From contig NC_084790.1 of NCBI RefSeq assembly GCF_028858725.1, positions 27,879,031 through 27,943,030 of the forward strand: 64,000 nucleotides of DNA. Direction: 5' to 3'. Numbering within the stretch: position 1 is the first letter of the stretch; every line of letters begins with the position of its first letter. This DNA is from Colius striatus (lineage: Eukaryota > Chordata > Aves > Coliiformes > Coliidae). This document shows, in pieces, positions 48,231 to 60,235 of this stretch. Both the position numbers and the translations under genes were made by a program. The notes under the pieces are model-generated. The model saw only the letters and a list, made by a program, of their open reading frames with translations. It ran no database searches and was not told where the DNA came from.

Positions 48231-51200
48231 AAGCTGAAACTGAACTTACTTGCTTTGATCTTCTTTCTAGAGACAATACTAGAAGATTTTATACTCGTGA
48301 TACAGTAATATTAAGTATAATTTGTTTCCATCTGTACCACTAAAAGCCAGGCAAGTTATAAAGCTGTTAGGAGATTATGGTGATCAGGTAATTTAAATAG
48401 ATCTGTAGGCACACTGAGTGAAAAATTTCTCAATGTGTGGATTTTGTATCAAAATTAGTCATTCCAGAACATGTTTAGTAACCTGCTTTCCTTCTCCAAG
48501 TAGGTGGTGTTCTTCATTATCAACGTGTCCCATAGTATATTAAGGAATTTACAGATAATTAATCACATAACAATTCATGGGATAATAAGATAATGAGAAT
48601 TGCAAAAAAACAATTAGAAGAGGAGGTTATCCTAGCCACTGTCAAGATACATGTAACAGAATGAGACGGCATATATTGTACTTTACAAGCTCTCTATAGT
48701 GAAATCATCAGAAAAGCATTCATCAGGGGAAATGCAGGGCAGCAGAGCAGTTACTGCTGACCTTTAAAATTATGCTGACTGGGCCCTGAAAATAGTTTAG
48801 AACAGGTGGATATAAAATACAAAATAATTTCTTCAACTTACTGTAGACCCGAGAAGAAATATGAGATATAAAGGTTTAACTTTGGTGCTTATTTTATTAT
48901 ACTGTGACATTATGTCATCTTGAATGGCTCCTGACCTGTTGACCTGCCAAACAGGAAGACACAGGTACAAGCCCTGACTGTTGGTCAAGTTCCTTAGTTG
49001 GACCTTTTCATCATCTGCTTCTGAGCATATGCTATGTGCTGTGGGAGTTCCTGCTGATAATTAAAAGATTCCCCTGTCTACAAGAACAAGATGGGGACTA
49101 ACATACTGATGAAGTAACACTTCTAAGGTCCAGTTAAAAAAGTAAGCAGAGCTGGAATTATCCTTTTATAATTCTCTTTGTTTTACTGATACACACCAAG
49201 ACAGAATCTCACTGATCATGTCTAGACTGTCATTGAGTAAGTAAGATTTAGATTTGACACAATTCAAGTTCCAGACTCACAAAAATTCACACACCAAACT
49301 CAACATTACTGTACCAGTAAGTCATGTGGATTCCTAGAAATCAGACAGCTGACTTTTATATGGAGTCAAAAGTCCACATTGTTTCCCACTTCAAATATAC
49401 TCTGAAGTTAAAATTGGTAGAGAAAAAAATAGTTCTCAGTTGTGCCCAAAATCTGCCTGTAACAAACAACAGACAGTCCTTCTGAACTCTTCAAGAATTC
49501 ATACTGTAAAATTATTTCTCTCTCGTATTATGATATCTGAAAGAAAAAATGCTGTTAAGGCTTCATAACTCCTAAGATTCCTAAGTCATGTATGGATTAT
49601 TCTCTGAGGTTTTTTAGTCCCCAAAATTGCCTAAGTTTTAACGAATGTCAAAACTAGTGCACTAATAGTGTCAGTAGCCATGTGAATTTTATGTCAGTAA
49701 ATATGTGAATATTTAAATTACATTCCTTAAAAAAAAAAAAAAACAACAACTTAATACTCAAACAAACCACTACTTCATGTATTTTGACTGTAACAGGTCA
49801 TGTATTAATTACTGTGATATGTAAAATTACTTGTTATTTTATTAAATTGTATTTAAATTTTATTTATTGCTTATATGCACAGTTGGCTTTCCCAGGCTGC
49901 TTTACCCAATTAGCCTGTTGCTGAACATGTACACTCTTAGCAAACTGATTATTAAAGCTTCTCATTGCTGAAAATAAATTACACACTTATCTACCACCTT
50001 TCAGGAAATTAGAGCAAGTCAAACAAAGAACCTGATAGATCGCTTATAGGCTTTTCCCTGGCTGTGCAGAAGTTTTTTTCACAGGCAAGTTAAGTATCCT
50101 CTTTGTTTTAACACCGTTTGTACTCAAAGACATTGAACTGAAACATTAGTGATCCTTCTTTGTGATTAGTGATTAGTGATTAGTGATCCCTGAAGGTGGT
50201 TGTGCTGTCAGCAATCCATAAGTTGATGATGAGCAAGCTAGCATAACTTATCTATTGTTAACATGACCACAGTATAGTACATGGTCTTAACCCTTATAAC
50301 AAGTCCTTCTCTTAGAAAGGAGTGAATGAATGCTCATACTCTCAAACTCTCAAAAGGAGGTAATCCATGGAGTAGCTTAGCCTGCTGCAAGGAAACCATT
50401 AGGCAGAATGTTTTTATTCCCACATCTTAGAGCTATGTGATTAAGTGTGGCTTCAAGTAGAAATGTAATGTTTATTTCACCTCCATCTGCTTCTAAATAA
50501 GGATGATAAGCCTTGCTGCCAGAGAACTCTAAAAGTCCACACCAATGTATGTTATGATGCAAAACATGTGTTGGGGCTCAATGGAAGAGTGAGCAAGCAC
50601 TTTAAAGATAGGTCCTTTAAAGACTTAGGTAGTAGACCTTCTCCTCAGTTAAAAAAGTGTGAAGTTTGGTAGAGTATCTGGGAAAAGTACAAAGTATATT
50701 TGCCCTGTTATCATTTTTTGTGGGGCACTGTTCAGTTGCTACTGTTGTAGAAGGGTACTGGCAGGAGTTCAGTACAGCTCTTCTGTTCTAGCCTACCATC
50801 CAGTCCCCTGAGAATGCTGAATAGTCCTGGATGCAGAGTTGAGCCACTATACCATATCCATGCACTTGAGGTCTCTGCACTTTGTCAGTGTGCTACAGTA
50901 ATAGTCAATTGATAGTTTTAGAAACATAGGAGCATAGAGATTACAAAGCTTTATCTGGACTATGCCTACATAGTTAATAAGAGTACAAGGTGAAAGTCCC
51001 AAACCACCATTTTAATGTTACCAATATGACACCTATTGCTTTTCCCCTACCTTTTGCCTTTGTTCTTAGGAAATTCACATAGATTGTTTTCTCTAGTTTC
51101 TTCCAGATTTAAATATTTACTCTGGTCATTTTCTATTTTTTTTTTTTTTTTGGAGATAATGACAGTTGACTTTCAATTCTTCTTTTATTTTCAATTTTAA

Positions 51201-51792
51201 AGATAGATAAAATATTTATTCTTATTCATTCTTCCATTGCTCTACTAAACCTTCACTGGTTCTCAAAGATAATTTCAACTTGCTCTGAGACTGCCTTAGA
51301 CACTTCTTCAATTAGAACAAAGTTCTAATCAAACTGATTTAAGAACAACTTACTTACCTAAGTGCTGATCCATTCTTTCCCTCTTACACACCGAAGTGTT
51401 ATCTCTTGAAGATTATTCTAGCTTTCTGATTCTGGCTGATGTCTTTGGTAAAGATCACTATCAAAAGATATTAACTTTGTCCTTCTCATCTTCAAGAGCT
51501 GATAATTTTCCTTCTCTTTTTGGCATGCAAATAGCATTCCCTTTGTTCTTTTGTATTACTGATAATACACTAATAAAATTACTCCATTGTACACTGATAA
51601 TTTTGTGGTTAGTTTGTATTTTGTTTTCTTAAGCTTACTTCCATCTTCACACTCATCTGGCCTAGTTTTCACTTCCTGTACATTTTCCTTCTGATTCTAA
51701 AGTCAATTAAGTTATATCTTTAAAATGTCTTTTTGTTTTTCCTCTGCAGTATTGGTACTATGAATTCACTATTGTCTCTGTGTATGAGTCAC
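48231..51792. other. AT-rich single-copy DNA, no gene seen
   Basis: About 3.5 kb without recognised coding or transposon sequence. Minor features are a 15-base A run (49729-49743), a GTGATTA run of under four units (50162-50187), and a 16-base T run (51136-51151). Confidence 0.55.
50162..50187. repeat. (GTGATTA) x 3.7 short tandem repeat
   Basis: Three full heptamer units and a partial one in tandem. It is too short to be more than local slippage. Confidence 0.9.
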
Positions 51793-51895
51793 ATCATGGA
51801 ATCATAGAATCATGAAATTATAGGGGTTGGAAGGGATCTCTAAAAATCATTCAGTCCATTTCCCCTGTTAAACCAGGTCCACATAGATCAGGTGG

Positions 51896-51900
51896 CACAG
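51896..51900. repeat. Target-site duplication CACAG, left copy
   Basis: CACAG immediately precedes the LTR and is repeated exactly at 52883-52887. Confidence 0.93.
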
Positions 51901-52882
51901 TGTTCTGGTTTAGCAAGGAGCAGCTTTTGGCTTAGTAACAGGGGGAGCGGGTTGCAGTGAAGACCCGGTAAAGAGTTTGCGGACTCTCCCCTGGCTCCTG
52001 GGTTCACACCCACCTCCGGCCCGGCTGGGCCAATCTGGCGCCTCTGCCATCACTATTTAGGGGACGGGAATTTGGAATGCGAGGCAGGAGGTGTAAGAGT
52101 GATACAAGATGGAGGTGACCACGCGGACCCTTCAGCCAGAGAAGGAGGAAGGAAGGAGAAGCAATAGACCAGAGATTCCTCTGCAAGCCGTGGCGAGAAT
52201 ACAAGCTGTGCCCCTGCAACCTATGGAGATCCATGGCAGGACCGAGAGTTACCAGCAGCTCCGTGTGAGTGAGCCCGGACGGGCGAGGGACTGTGTGGGG
52301 CCATGGCCCAGGCCGTGCTGGAGAGCCTGTGTGTCGCAGAGCAGCCCCACACGAGAGGCAGAGAGGAGCTGCAGCCTTTGGAATAAGTGCGCGTCGGAGC
52401 AGCCCGGGCAGGGCTGCCGTGTGTGTGAGTTACCCCACGGACTTGCAGGGAGGACTGGTGTGGACTTCACCCGTCCTGAGGAGGGACAAACGGCAGAAGC
52501 TATCGGGAACAGACTAACTGAAACCCCCACTGCCTGCCCCCCCGAACCGTTCAGGGGGGGACAGGGTAAAAACCCCGGGATCAGGGCTCTGAGCCCGGGA
52601 AGAGGGGAGGTGTGGCAAGAAGGTGTTCTTAAAAAGGCTGGTTGGACTCTTCATTATTGTACTACTCTGTGTTGTTTTATCTTGGTTATGTTTTGGGGGT
52701 ATGTTTTAGTTGGTGTTGCATTAAATTATTTTCTGTTTTCTTCCCCAAACCGAGTGGCCAGGTCTGTTTTGTCCTGAACCTTAAGTGGCAATTAAGCTCT
52801 CCCTGCCCTTTGGCAATTCTCAGCCTCTTCGGTACTCAGGCTAATCGTGGTCTTTGTTCCCTGATGGGCCTAAACCAGGACA
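51901..52882 (+). mobile_element. GC-rich solo LTR, family 1 copy B (young)
   Basis: 982 bases from TGTTCTGGTTTAGC to GGGCCTAAACCAGGACA, flanked by exact CACAG duplications. It is nearly identical to copy A (10755-11783). Over about 550 bases I counted by eye roughly 17 substitutions and one 6-base gap, about 3% difference. It lacks the C expansion of copy A and has a 7-base shorter T/G-rich segment near 52690. About 36 CpG sites survive by my count, far above the surrounding DNA. A TATTTAG box near 52050 and ATTAAA at 52720-52725 mark the sense strand. No internal retroviral genes are attached. Confidence 0.94.
52109..52777 (+). other. Open frame of 222 codons inside LTR copy B, probably not a gene
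   Basis: It is the counterpart of the frame at 10996-11550. The first 180 or so codons correspond one to one, apart from a two-codon gap after codon 64. At the point where copy A stops, copy B has substitutions that remove the stop and add about 40 hydrophobic codons encoded by the T-rich LTR end. A C-terminus that changes between near-identical copies argues against a conserved protein. Base substitutions fall in all three codon positions. No domain, signal peptide or known LTR-encoded protein is recognisable. Confidence 0.3.
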
Positions 52883-52887
52883 CACAG
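52883..52887. repeat. Target-site duplication CACAG, right copy
   Basis: Exact match to 51896-51900. The CR1 sequence continues from here. Confidence 0.93.
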
Positions 52888-53137
52888 GAACATGTCCAGG
52901 GATGTTTAGAAAACCTCCAGAGAAGGAGGCTCCCACACCCTCCCTGAGCAGCCTGTGCCAGGGCTCCCTCACCCTCACAGTAAAGAAAATTTTCCTTAAG
53001 TGGCACTTTTTATGTTCCAGTTTTTGTTCATTACCCCTAGTTCTGTCACTGGACACTACAGAAGAAAGTGACATACACCTTTTAAATGATTGTAAGTCTT
53101 CTCCAGGCTGAACAGCTCCAGATCTCACAGCCTTTCC

Positions 53138-53909
53138 TTATAAGAAAGATGCTCCAGTCTCTTGATCATCTTGGTGGCCCTGTGCTGGACTCTCCCTAGA
53201 AGTTCTCTGCCTTTCTTGAGCTGAGGAGCCCAGAACTGGACACAGGACTCCAGATGAGGCCTCATTAGGGCAGAGAAGAACCTCCCTTGACCTTTTGGAC
53301 ACACTCTTCTTGATGCATCCCAGAATGCCTTTGGTTTTCTTGGCCACAAGGGCACATTGCTGGCTCATGGTTAGTTTATTATCAACCAGCACTCCCAGCT
53401 CTTTCTCTGCAGAGCTACTCTCCAGCAGGCCAACCCTCAGCCTGTACTGGCACAAGGGGTTGTTCCCCCCAGATGAAGGACCCTGTACTTTTCCTTATTG
53501 AACCTCATCAGGTTCCTCTCTGCCCAACTCTCAAGTTGATCAAGATCCTGCAGCACAGCCTTCTTGGGAATCAGCCAGTCCTCCCAGTTTGGTGTCATCA
53601 GCGAATTTGCTGAGGGTACATTCATCCAGGTCATCAATGAACATATTGAGTAAGACTAGCCTCAGAACCAGTTCCTGTGGAACGCCTCTTCTAGCCTTCG
53701 TACTCTCGAAGAAGGCTATCAAGTGGGTCAGGCAGGATTTCCCCTTGGTGAACCTGTGTTGAGTCCCCCCTGATAAACATCTTTTCCTTCATATGTTTTG
53801 AGATGACATCCAGGATGAGCTGTTCCATCACCTTTCCAGGGATGGAGGTGAGGCTGACCAGTAAGCAGTTCATTTTTAGGACGCAATCAGTTCTTGAAAA
53901 TGTATTCAT
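53138..53909 (-). pseudogene. Broken CR1 ORF2 C-terminal half
   Basis: On the minus strand the blocks come in family order. Ser-Ile-Pro-Gly-Lys-Val-Met-Glu-Gln lies near 53845-53820. A Gly-Val-Pro-Gln block near 53680 follows after a deletion that removes most of the motif A region. Then come [14 protein letters not shown] near 53622-53580 (the catalytic Asp pair intact), Arg-Phe-Asn-Lys-Glu-Lys, Leu-Gly-Val-Leu-Val-Asp-Asn-Lys-Leu, and [11 protein letters not shown] near 53270. Frameshifts separate several blocks. Although the catalytic motif survives, the missing upstream region and breaks rule out activity. Confidence 0.88.
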
Positions 53910-55466
53910 ATGCTCAAATCAAACAAGAAATAAAGCAGAAATTTTGTACACAAGCTACTAGAATTCTACTGAATCTTTATGGAAAAACTTCAAAAAAAAC
54001 CCACTTCAAAAAGATGTATTTAAAGCCAAAATGATACAAACTGACCTTTTTTTTTATTGTAAATCTGTGTTCTGCCATCTGTAGAAATGAAGACAACATC
54101 CATTCTTATGCTGAATGGCTTATCTGCATAAGTCAGGCTTCAGGTCCACACCATGAAATGTTCTAATCTTTAATACATTTGTTCTATAGGTCTGCTGTGT
54201 GCAGAGATAAAAAGTATTAATGACAGTATTCCAAAGCAGTTCACAAAACATCTATAACCTTTGAGTTTTTATATAAAATAGGTAATATTGTATAAATATC
54301 ATTTCTCTTACTCAAATATTACTAATATTGACAGTCACACAATCTCTCCCACACACTTCAGAATTTATGAGCTGAATTAAAGGAAAATTCTTTGGTGCTG
54401 AACATATTTTATTTCTTTACTTGTGATTACATTACATTAAAAATGTAATCACTGTACAGATGAATAGAAAATCTGGAAGGTTTTTGTGATGTTCCTTGCA
54501 AAGATAAGAAGCAGGCTGTACACTCCAGGGACTCTGTTTCAGCAACAAAGCTTTGAAGTCCCTATCATTTTTTGTCACTTGAAGAACATTGTGTTGAAGA
54601 GCTAGGATGCTATCTCTGTCTCAGTTGCAAAGCAGGTTAATCAATCGTGATACAGATCCCAAGGCTGCACCTTTATACTCAGCCAACCTCAATACAGAAA
54701 ATAGTGTCATTAAGTGAGGAGATGCTATTGCGTGCTGTAATTAACAAGACTTTAGGAATAATTGTCTGAAAATAACAGGGAGAACTTGCTTTGCCAAGAA
54801 TAATGGCGAGACAAGGAAACGAGAGAAAATTATTTCCAACATATCACCTTTCCGTAACAAAGGAAAACTGCTTCTCATTACTGCTGTGGCAATGTAAAGA
54901 GCATTATAATTGACTTCACAATGAGCAAAGACTTTGGACTGATGCCTTGTCTTCCCTTTACAAGAGCAGGTGTCCTGGCTTTGCCTTTGTCATTTTTAAG
55001 CAGGAGAGGCTCTGCAATGGGTAAGGATACGAGCCAGTATTTTTGCAGAAGCACTGATGGGATATAAATGGAAGAAATAAGTTAATTATTGTACAGCATT
55101 TCACAATATAATTGCAACTTATGCTACAATGCAAGGTAAATAGTGTTTGTTTCAAAATTAGCACAGGTACAGAGACTGTGAGTGGCCTTCTCCCAGTATA
55201 GTCCATATGTTTCAAAATGTCCTTTCTGTGTCATGTCAAAGCATTTTCTGGAAAGCACAGCACAGGTTATGCTTGGGTCAGGGCTCCTATTTTATCATGA
55301 TACCATTCACAAAGATCAAAATTATAATTCAGTTTTGAAAAGGTGTGGAAGGACAGTGAAGAGTGGGCATGTTTCCCTCTTATATCATCTCTTTCTCAAG
55401 AAACACTAAATGTTTGGTTTAAGATGTCATGACTGCCTTGGTAGCTAAGGGGAGCAAGGTAAGTTG
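53871..55466. other. AT-rich single-copy DNA, no gene seen
   Basis: About 1.6 kb between two CR1 copies. No recognisable repeat or coding sequence; one minus-strand frame (54958-55215) is short and featureless. Confidence 0.55.
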
Positions 55467-56455
55467 CTTCCCTAGACTTGAGGAAGGCTTTAAACAGTAC
55501 ATCCCATAAGGTCCTCACAGAGAACCTGATTAAGTATGGTCTGAATGATCAGGCAGTGGTGCAGCATGGAAACTATCAGACCCAGGGGGTGGAAGTCACT
55601 GATACAAAGTCTGTCTGGAGGCCAGTAGCTGACAGTGTGCCCCACAAGTCAGTACTGGGTCCAATGCTGTTTATCAACTTCATTACTGAGCCGGATGATG
55701 GGTCAGAGTGCACCCTCAATGAATTTGCAGATGACACCAAACTGGGACAAGCGGCTGATACACCAGAGGGTCGAGCTGCCAGACTGGAGAAGGGTCAAGA
55801 GGAACCTCATGAAATTCCTCAAGCAGAAATACCAAGCCCAGCTGCTATGGAGGAACAACCCGACACCAGTATAGGCTAGGGGACACCCAGCTGGACCTGA
55901 TCCCAAGTTGAGTGTGAGCCATCCATGTGCCCTTACTTCAAAGTATGAAAATAGTATCCTGGTCTGCATTAGGGGTAGTATTGCCAGTAGGTTGGGAAAA
56001 GTGACCTCTCGCCTCTGCTCAGCACTGGTGAGGCCACACCTGGAGTGCTTGTGACCAGTGCTGGGCTCCCCAGTACAAGAGGCATGGACATATTGGAGAG
56101 AGTCCCACAAAGGGCCACTCAGATAATTAAGGGATTGGAGCAGCTCTCATGAGAGGAGAGGCTGAGAGAGCTGCAGCTGTTCAGCATGGGGAAGAGAAGG
56201 CTCAGGGGGATCTCAACAATGCATATAAATACCTGCAGGGAGGGTACCAGGAGGACAGAGCCAGGCACTTTTCAGTGGTGCCCAGTGACAGGACCAGAAG
56301 CAGTGGGCAGACACAGAGACACAGGAGGTTCCCTCTGAACATCAGGAAACATTTTCACTGTGTGAGCGACCAACACTGGCACATGTTGGCCAGGGAGGTG
56401 GTGGAGTCTCCATCCTTGAAAATTTTTTAGAAGTCTAGACAATTCTGGGCAAGCA
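55467..56455 (+). mobile_element. CR1 LINE ORF2 RT-to-C-terminus fragment, plus strand
   Basis: A plus-strand CR1 copy running from motif A of the reverse transcriptase to near the end of ORF2 (a GTGGTGGAGTCTCCATCC block near 56398). It is 5'-truncated and lacks the 3' untranslated tail with its ATTCTATG units. It is therefore cut at both ends. It is the least broken reverse-transcriptase segment in the window. Confidence 0.9.
55478..55879 (+). pseudogene. Partly open CR1 reverse-transcriptase domain
   Basis: One 133-codon frame holds motif A in altered form (Arg-Lys-Ala, then Asn in place of the Asp of Phe-Asp-Thr). It then has Trp-Arg-Pro-Val-Ala-Asp-Ser-Val-Pro with the Gly of Ser-Gly-Val-Pro-Gln lost. 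Motif C follows as [13 protein letters not shown] at about residues 83-95, with both catalytic Asp residues kept. The thumb-like continuation is in other frames downstream, up to Arg-Arg-Leu-Arg-Gly near 56200. Loss of the motif A and motif B residues indicates a dead enzyme. Confidence 0.85.
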
Positions 56456-59400
56456 TTTTGTTGTTTGACGATTGCTCTACTCAATAAAAGTATTCCTACA
56501 AAGGTAAGACTAGGGCAATTGAGACGTTGATCCACAGCAACTATGTTCACTAATCTTATGCCCCAGTACAGCTGGACTCACCTGAAGCAGAGAAAGGACA
56601 TTGATGAGATTTGCTAACACGTTGAGAGGGAAACAGCTATTCCACCCTCAGCTCCTTAATTATCAAACTCAATTTCTAGAACTAGATGACAACTGCAGAG
56701 TTCACTACTTTGTAAATACTGTAAATCTCTCTCTGAGCATTCTTTTCTGTAAGCTACTTTGTAATGTGGAAACAAATTATGACTCAATATGTATTGTACT
56801 AAAATTAACTATTTGATAATTTTGGGCAAAAAAAATCCCATGGCACAATTTTTGCATTCTTGTAAAGATTACAAATGCTGTTCACGTCTCCTTCGGTTGT
56901 ATTATAAAAGAGAAAGTGGTCAAGTTTATATTCAATGGCGTTACAGTAAGCTAGGAGAAGAAAAAGCTTGTTCCCAGAGGAGATTGTGTGTCAGGGCTTA
57001 TTTCATGAGAATCTACATTGCAGTCATTAGTATTATAATTATCATCTTATTCTCTTTTCCCTCCATTCCCAAATGGAGAGACAGACCTACTTATGAATAT
57101 CTTATCATCAGCCTGCAAAAAGCACCAACAGCCTCCGTTCTGGCAGGTCAAATTGAATGAGATTAGCTGCATCAACATTTCTCAGATTGCCCATGTTTTC
57201 CACTCAACAATAAAATAAATAAGTATACATTGTAGGTCACTACTATTTCTCACAATCTGGCATACTAGAGGAGAAAATCATAACAAAAGTCTTGTAGCAG
57301 TCTGGTAGCTGATGAGATTATACCCACTTTCCTAACCTGTTTGATGTATTACTCTCCTCAGCACAAGGCAGTAACCTTGTCATGAAAGGATAACAACATT
57401 GCAGATACCTTGTTGACACCAGGAGAGGTGAGCAGCGCTCTAGGGTGCTTATTTGTTGCATACTTGTAGGGGACTTCTATCTCTTTCTATTTTATCAGCA
57501 CTTCTTGTAACAATGAGCTTCTTTGGTCGCTGTCTGGTGCTCTTTTCACCTCTGTAGAAAATTCTGTTAGAGCCTGGTCCTGGTCCCACTTAATGCAATA
57601 GACAGTTTTGGATTGACTTGAATTACAGTAATAGGCTTTTATAGTCCCAGGTCATATGGTCATCTGTGACAGAATAAAATTCTGCTTCCTTCAAAAAAAA
57701 GAAAAAATAAGGTGAGAGGAGATGCAAAAAAACCCCACATGTATGTGTCACTCATTAAACATGTGCCACGCCTGCTATGCCAAGAACAGAATTACAATAA
57801 TGAATTCACAATGGATGAGCATACCTATTGTTTCTCAAATCAACTTTTACTAGCATCTGTTAAAGACTCCTTTCTGGGATCTTAGATAAATTGTAGGAAG
57901 AAAGGAAACATAGGCAGTCAGAGTACTGAGAAAAGTCAGGGAAAAAATCAGTTCAGTGTTGTGGGGACAAAGATATTGCAAAGATATTCATTCTAAATGA
58001 AGATTATGTTGTTGATTGAAAATATCATCTAGGTTACTAGATCTGTACCCTGAGAGGCTCTCTGCAAAGACTGACCACAGTCAATTGACTCACTCCATAT
58101 TAGCACATTTCATTGGCCCATCTCAGGCTCTCTATAAGCTGCAATAACAAATTTGTGCATATCAGTAAGAGTACACCTTCTCACTGATATGCTTATGCCT
58201 ACATCACATATTTCAACATGTGAAACCTAGCTGACTGTCATTATCATCTCATAAAACAAAGACTTCTAGAATACAATAGCAAATGTTGTTATGAGTTTTT
58301 TGTCTTTGTATTTTGTGAGGTTACCAAAAGAAATGTTTTGGATTTGAAAGTCAAGTAATATTAGTACTGATAGGGGAGAGGAAGTCTCCCTGGAAAGTGG
58401 AGAAAATATTTACATTCATTGGTTTATTTTTTCATCAAAATATTTTCATTTCTAAGGAAGTAAAATGAATGTCAATAGTATATTTCCTCAAAAATTTGAA
58501 AGTCAGCTGCACTAGAAGATTTCTGTTAGATCAAAGAAATAATATATTCAAAGAAAGCATTTCCCACATTAAATATTTATAATATATAAGTCATCCACAA
58601 AGTGATGGACCTCTCTCCATCTTCTCTTTATTACTTATTCCTATTACATACTATCAAGAGTTTATTAACTGTAATTGAGAATAATTTGTTGAACATCACC
58701 ATTACTGAAGCATGCAGGAATCTCATCACAGCACAATTCACTCCAGATGCTGGGAAATAACTCCACCTTGGATTGATTTTGAAGAGAAACTCCCTGGTGA
58801 ATCACAGAAATAATTTGATCCCCTGCAAGTGTGAAAGTAAACAAACATAAGAATAAACAAGTTTTACAGTATTCTCATTCAGTGTTGTGATTTCTCAGAG
58901 GATCTCACTTCAATATAAAACATGTTAGAGATTTTTGTTCACATCAGTCAATTAGAAACTGCTGCTGAGATTGGTGTTCAGGGTTTTTTTAAAGTTGCTA
59001 AACTTTAAAATCTTTTAGCTTAAACCAGCCAATAACCAAGTAGGATGGCTTTAGGATGGAAGATATAGGGGTTGATGGCTCAGAGAACTTCTTGCACTTT
59101 GTGACATTGTCTCTCTTGCACTTGCTACCAGGCAGCCCAACACTTTACAGATAAAAAATATATTCCTAGGCTCATATCTTCAGTGCTTTCCTTCCTGTGC
59201 TGGCCATTTCAGAGAATAAAAGCAAAAGTTCTACAAAGAAATAAGAGTGCCAGTTTTTCTCCACTCCTTTCAACGATATGATCTTCAGTTAATGGAAATG
59301 TTGGCAAATAACTTTTAAAATGACATTTTTGCTGACATGAGGGAATGAGTATCACAATATTTGCACAATACTGACTCACTGGAGCCTATGTGGAATTGTA

Positions 59401-59847
59401 GGAGCAATAGGAATCTGTAGGGTTCACCAGGCTTGTCAGCATCTCAGTGATATTGTGAAGGCGAGCTCCTGATAGGCAGACAACTTCTTTAGAGAAGCTA
59501 TCTGGGCAGCAAATGGGTGCACTGGTATCTCTCAGTAGGACATTTCCATTTAGTGATACTTTCGATGCTCGTCTGGTGGCATTGGTTCTAATGTGGGTGG
59601 CTGGATGAAATTTGCATAGTGGACTTAGTCTTAAGGCAATGACCTTGAGATATTAGAGTCTATAAGAGCAGGAAACACGGTAGGCAGAGATTTCAATTAC
59701 TGAAAAACTGGCTGAATAATGTCAGACCACAACAGAAGATCTATAGTTTTAGACATCCTAGCTTTTAGAGGAAATACACCACTTTCACAGATTCCATTCA
59801 TCTAGGGTTCCAAGGTGTAATTTGGAAAAACACATCCAAGAGGAGAT
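56456..59847. other. AT-rich single-copy DNA, no gene seen
   Basis: About 3.4 kb with no recognised transposon. A 123-codon plus-strand frame (56789-57160) has one Ile-rich hydrophobic stretch but no family resemblance, and is within chance expectation for this base composition. Confidence 0.55.
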
Positions 59848-59995
59848 GTCAAGAGATTATCTAGTCCACCTTTTTTTTCCCAAGACAGGATCAACTATAT
59901 TCATACTACTAACTGAGAGCTTTCCAACCTGCTTTTAAACACCGGAACAGTAAAGACTGTCAATTAGGACCTTCTCAGATAATCTGTTGGAAAAG
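59848..59995 (-). mobile_element. Probable ancient CR1/L3-like 3' fragment, minus strand
   Basis: The plus strand reads GAGATTATCTAGTCCACC, then AAGACAGGATCAACTATA, then AACCTGCTTTTAAACACC. This matches the order of blocks in old L3/CR1-type LINE 3' ends, seen in complement. It is much more diverged than the young CR1 copies elsewhere in the window. Confidence 0.55.
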
Positions 59996-60034
59996 AGCTG
60001 CAGTCTTTGAAAACACTGGCAGGAGAACATCTTA

Positions 60035-60235
60035 TCAGGACCTGTGGTGCTTGAGAGACTCTTGTTGGAGCATTCTGCTACTGAAGGACTTGTCCACAAG
60101 GACAAGTAGCTTAAGGAAAGGACCCATGTGGGAGCAGCTTATGAAGAACTGCAGGCCATGGAGAAAATCCACAATGGAGCCGTTGATGAAGGACTCTATC
60201 CTGTGGGAGTGACCTCACACTGAACAAAGTTGAAT
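60035..60235 (+). mobile_element. Probable old avian ERV LTR fragment with internal repeats
   Basis: Related units of about 35-45 bases follow one another: GGAGCATTCTGCTACTGAAGG, GGGAGCAGCTTATGAAGAAC and GGAGCCGTTGATGAAGGACT, each followed by a Gly-rich CCATGTGGG or CCTGTGGGAG segment. This tandem pattern is typical of the body of one class of avian ERV LTRs. Neither terminus is present, so family and limits are tentative. Confidence 0.5.

Larger units (their letters stand above)
51793..53870 (-). mobile_element. CR1 LINE 3' half, minus strand, split by a young LTR
   Basis: The 3' tail lies at 51793-51900, with ATCATAGAATCATGAAAT then GGTTGGAAGGGATCTC on the plus strand. After the LTR at 51901-52882 the same element continues from 52883 with the 3' untranslated region. 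It then runs through the end of ORF2 up to the reverse-transcriptase fingers near 53865. The copy is 5'-truncated and its ORF2 is broken by frameshifts and a deletion. The LTR insertion has an exact CACAG duplication, so the CR1 predates it. Confidence 0.92.

Noticed and set aside
56789..57160. 123-codon plus-strand open frame with an Ile-rich hydrophobic stretch
   Set aside because: Within chance expectation. The hydrophobic stretch comes from ATT-rich low-complexity DNA, with no family resemblance.
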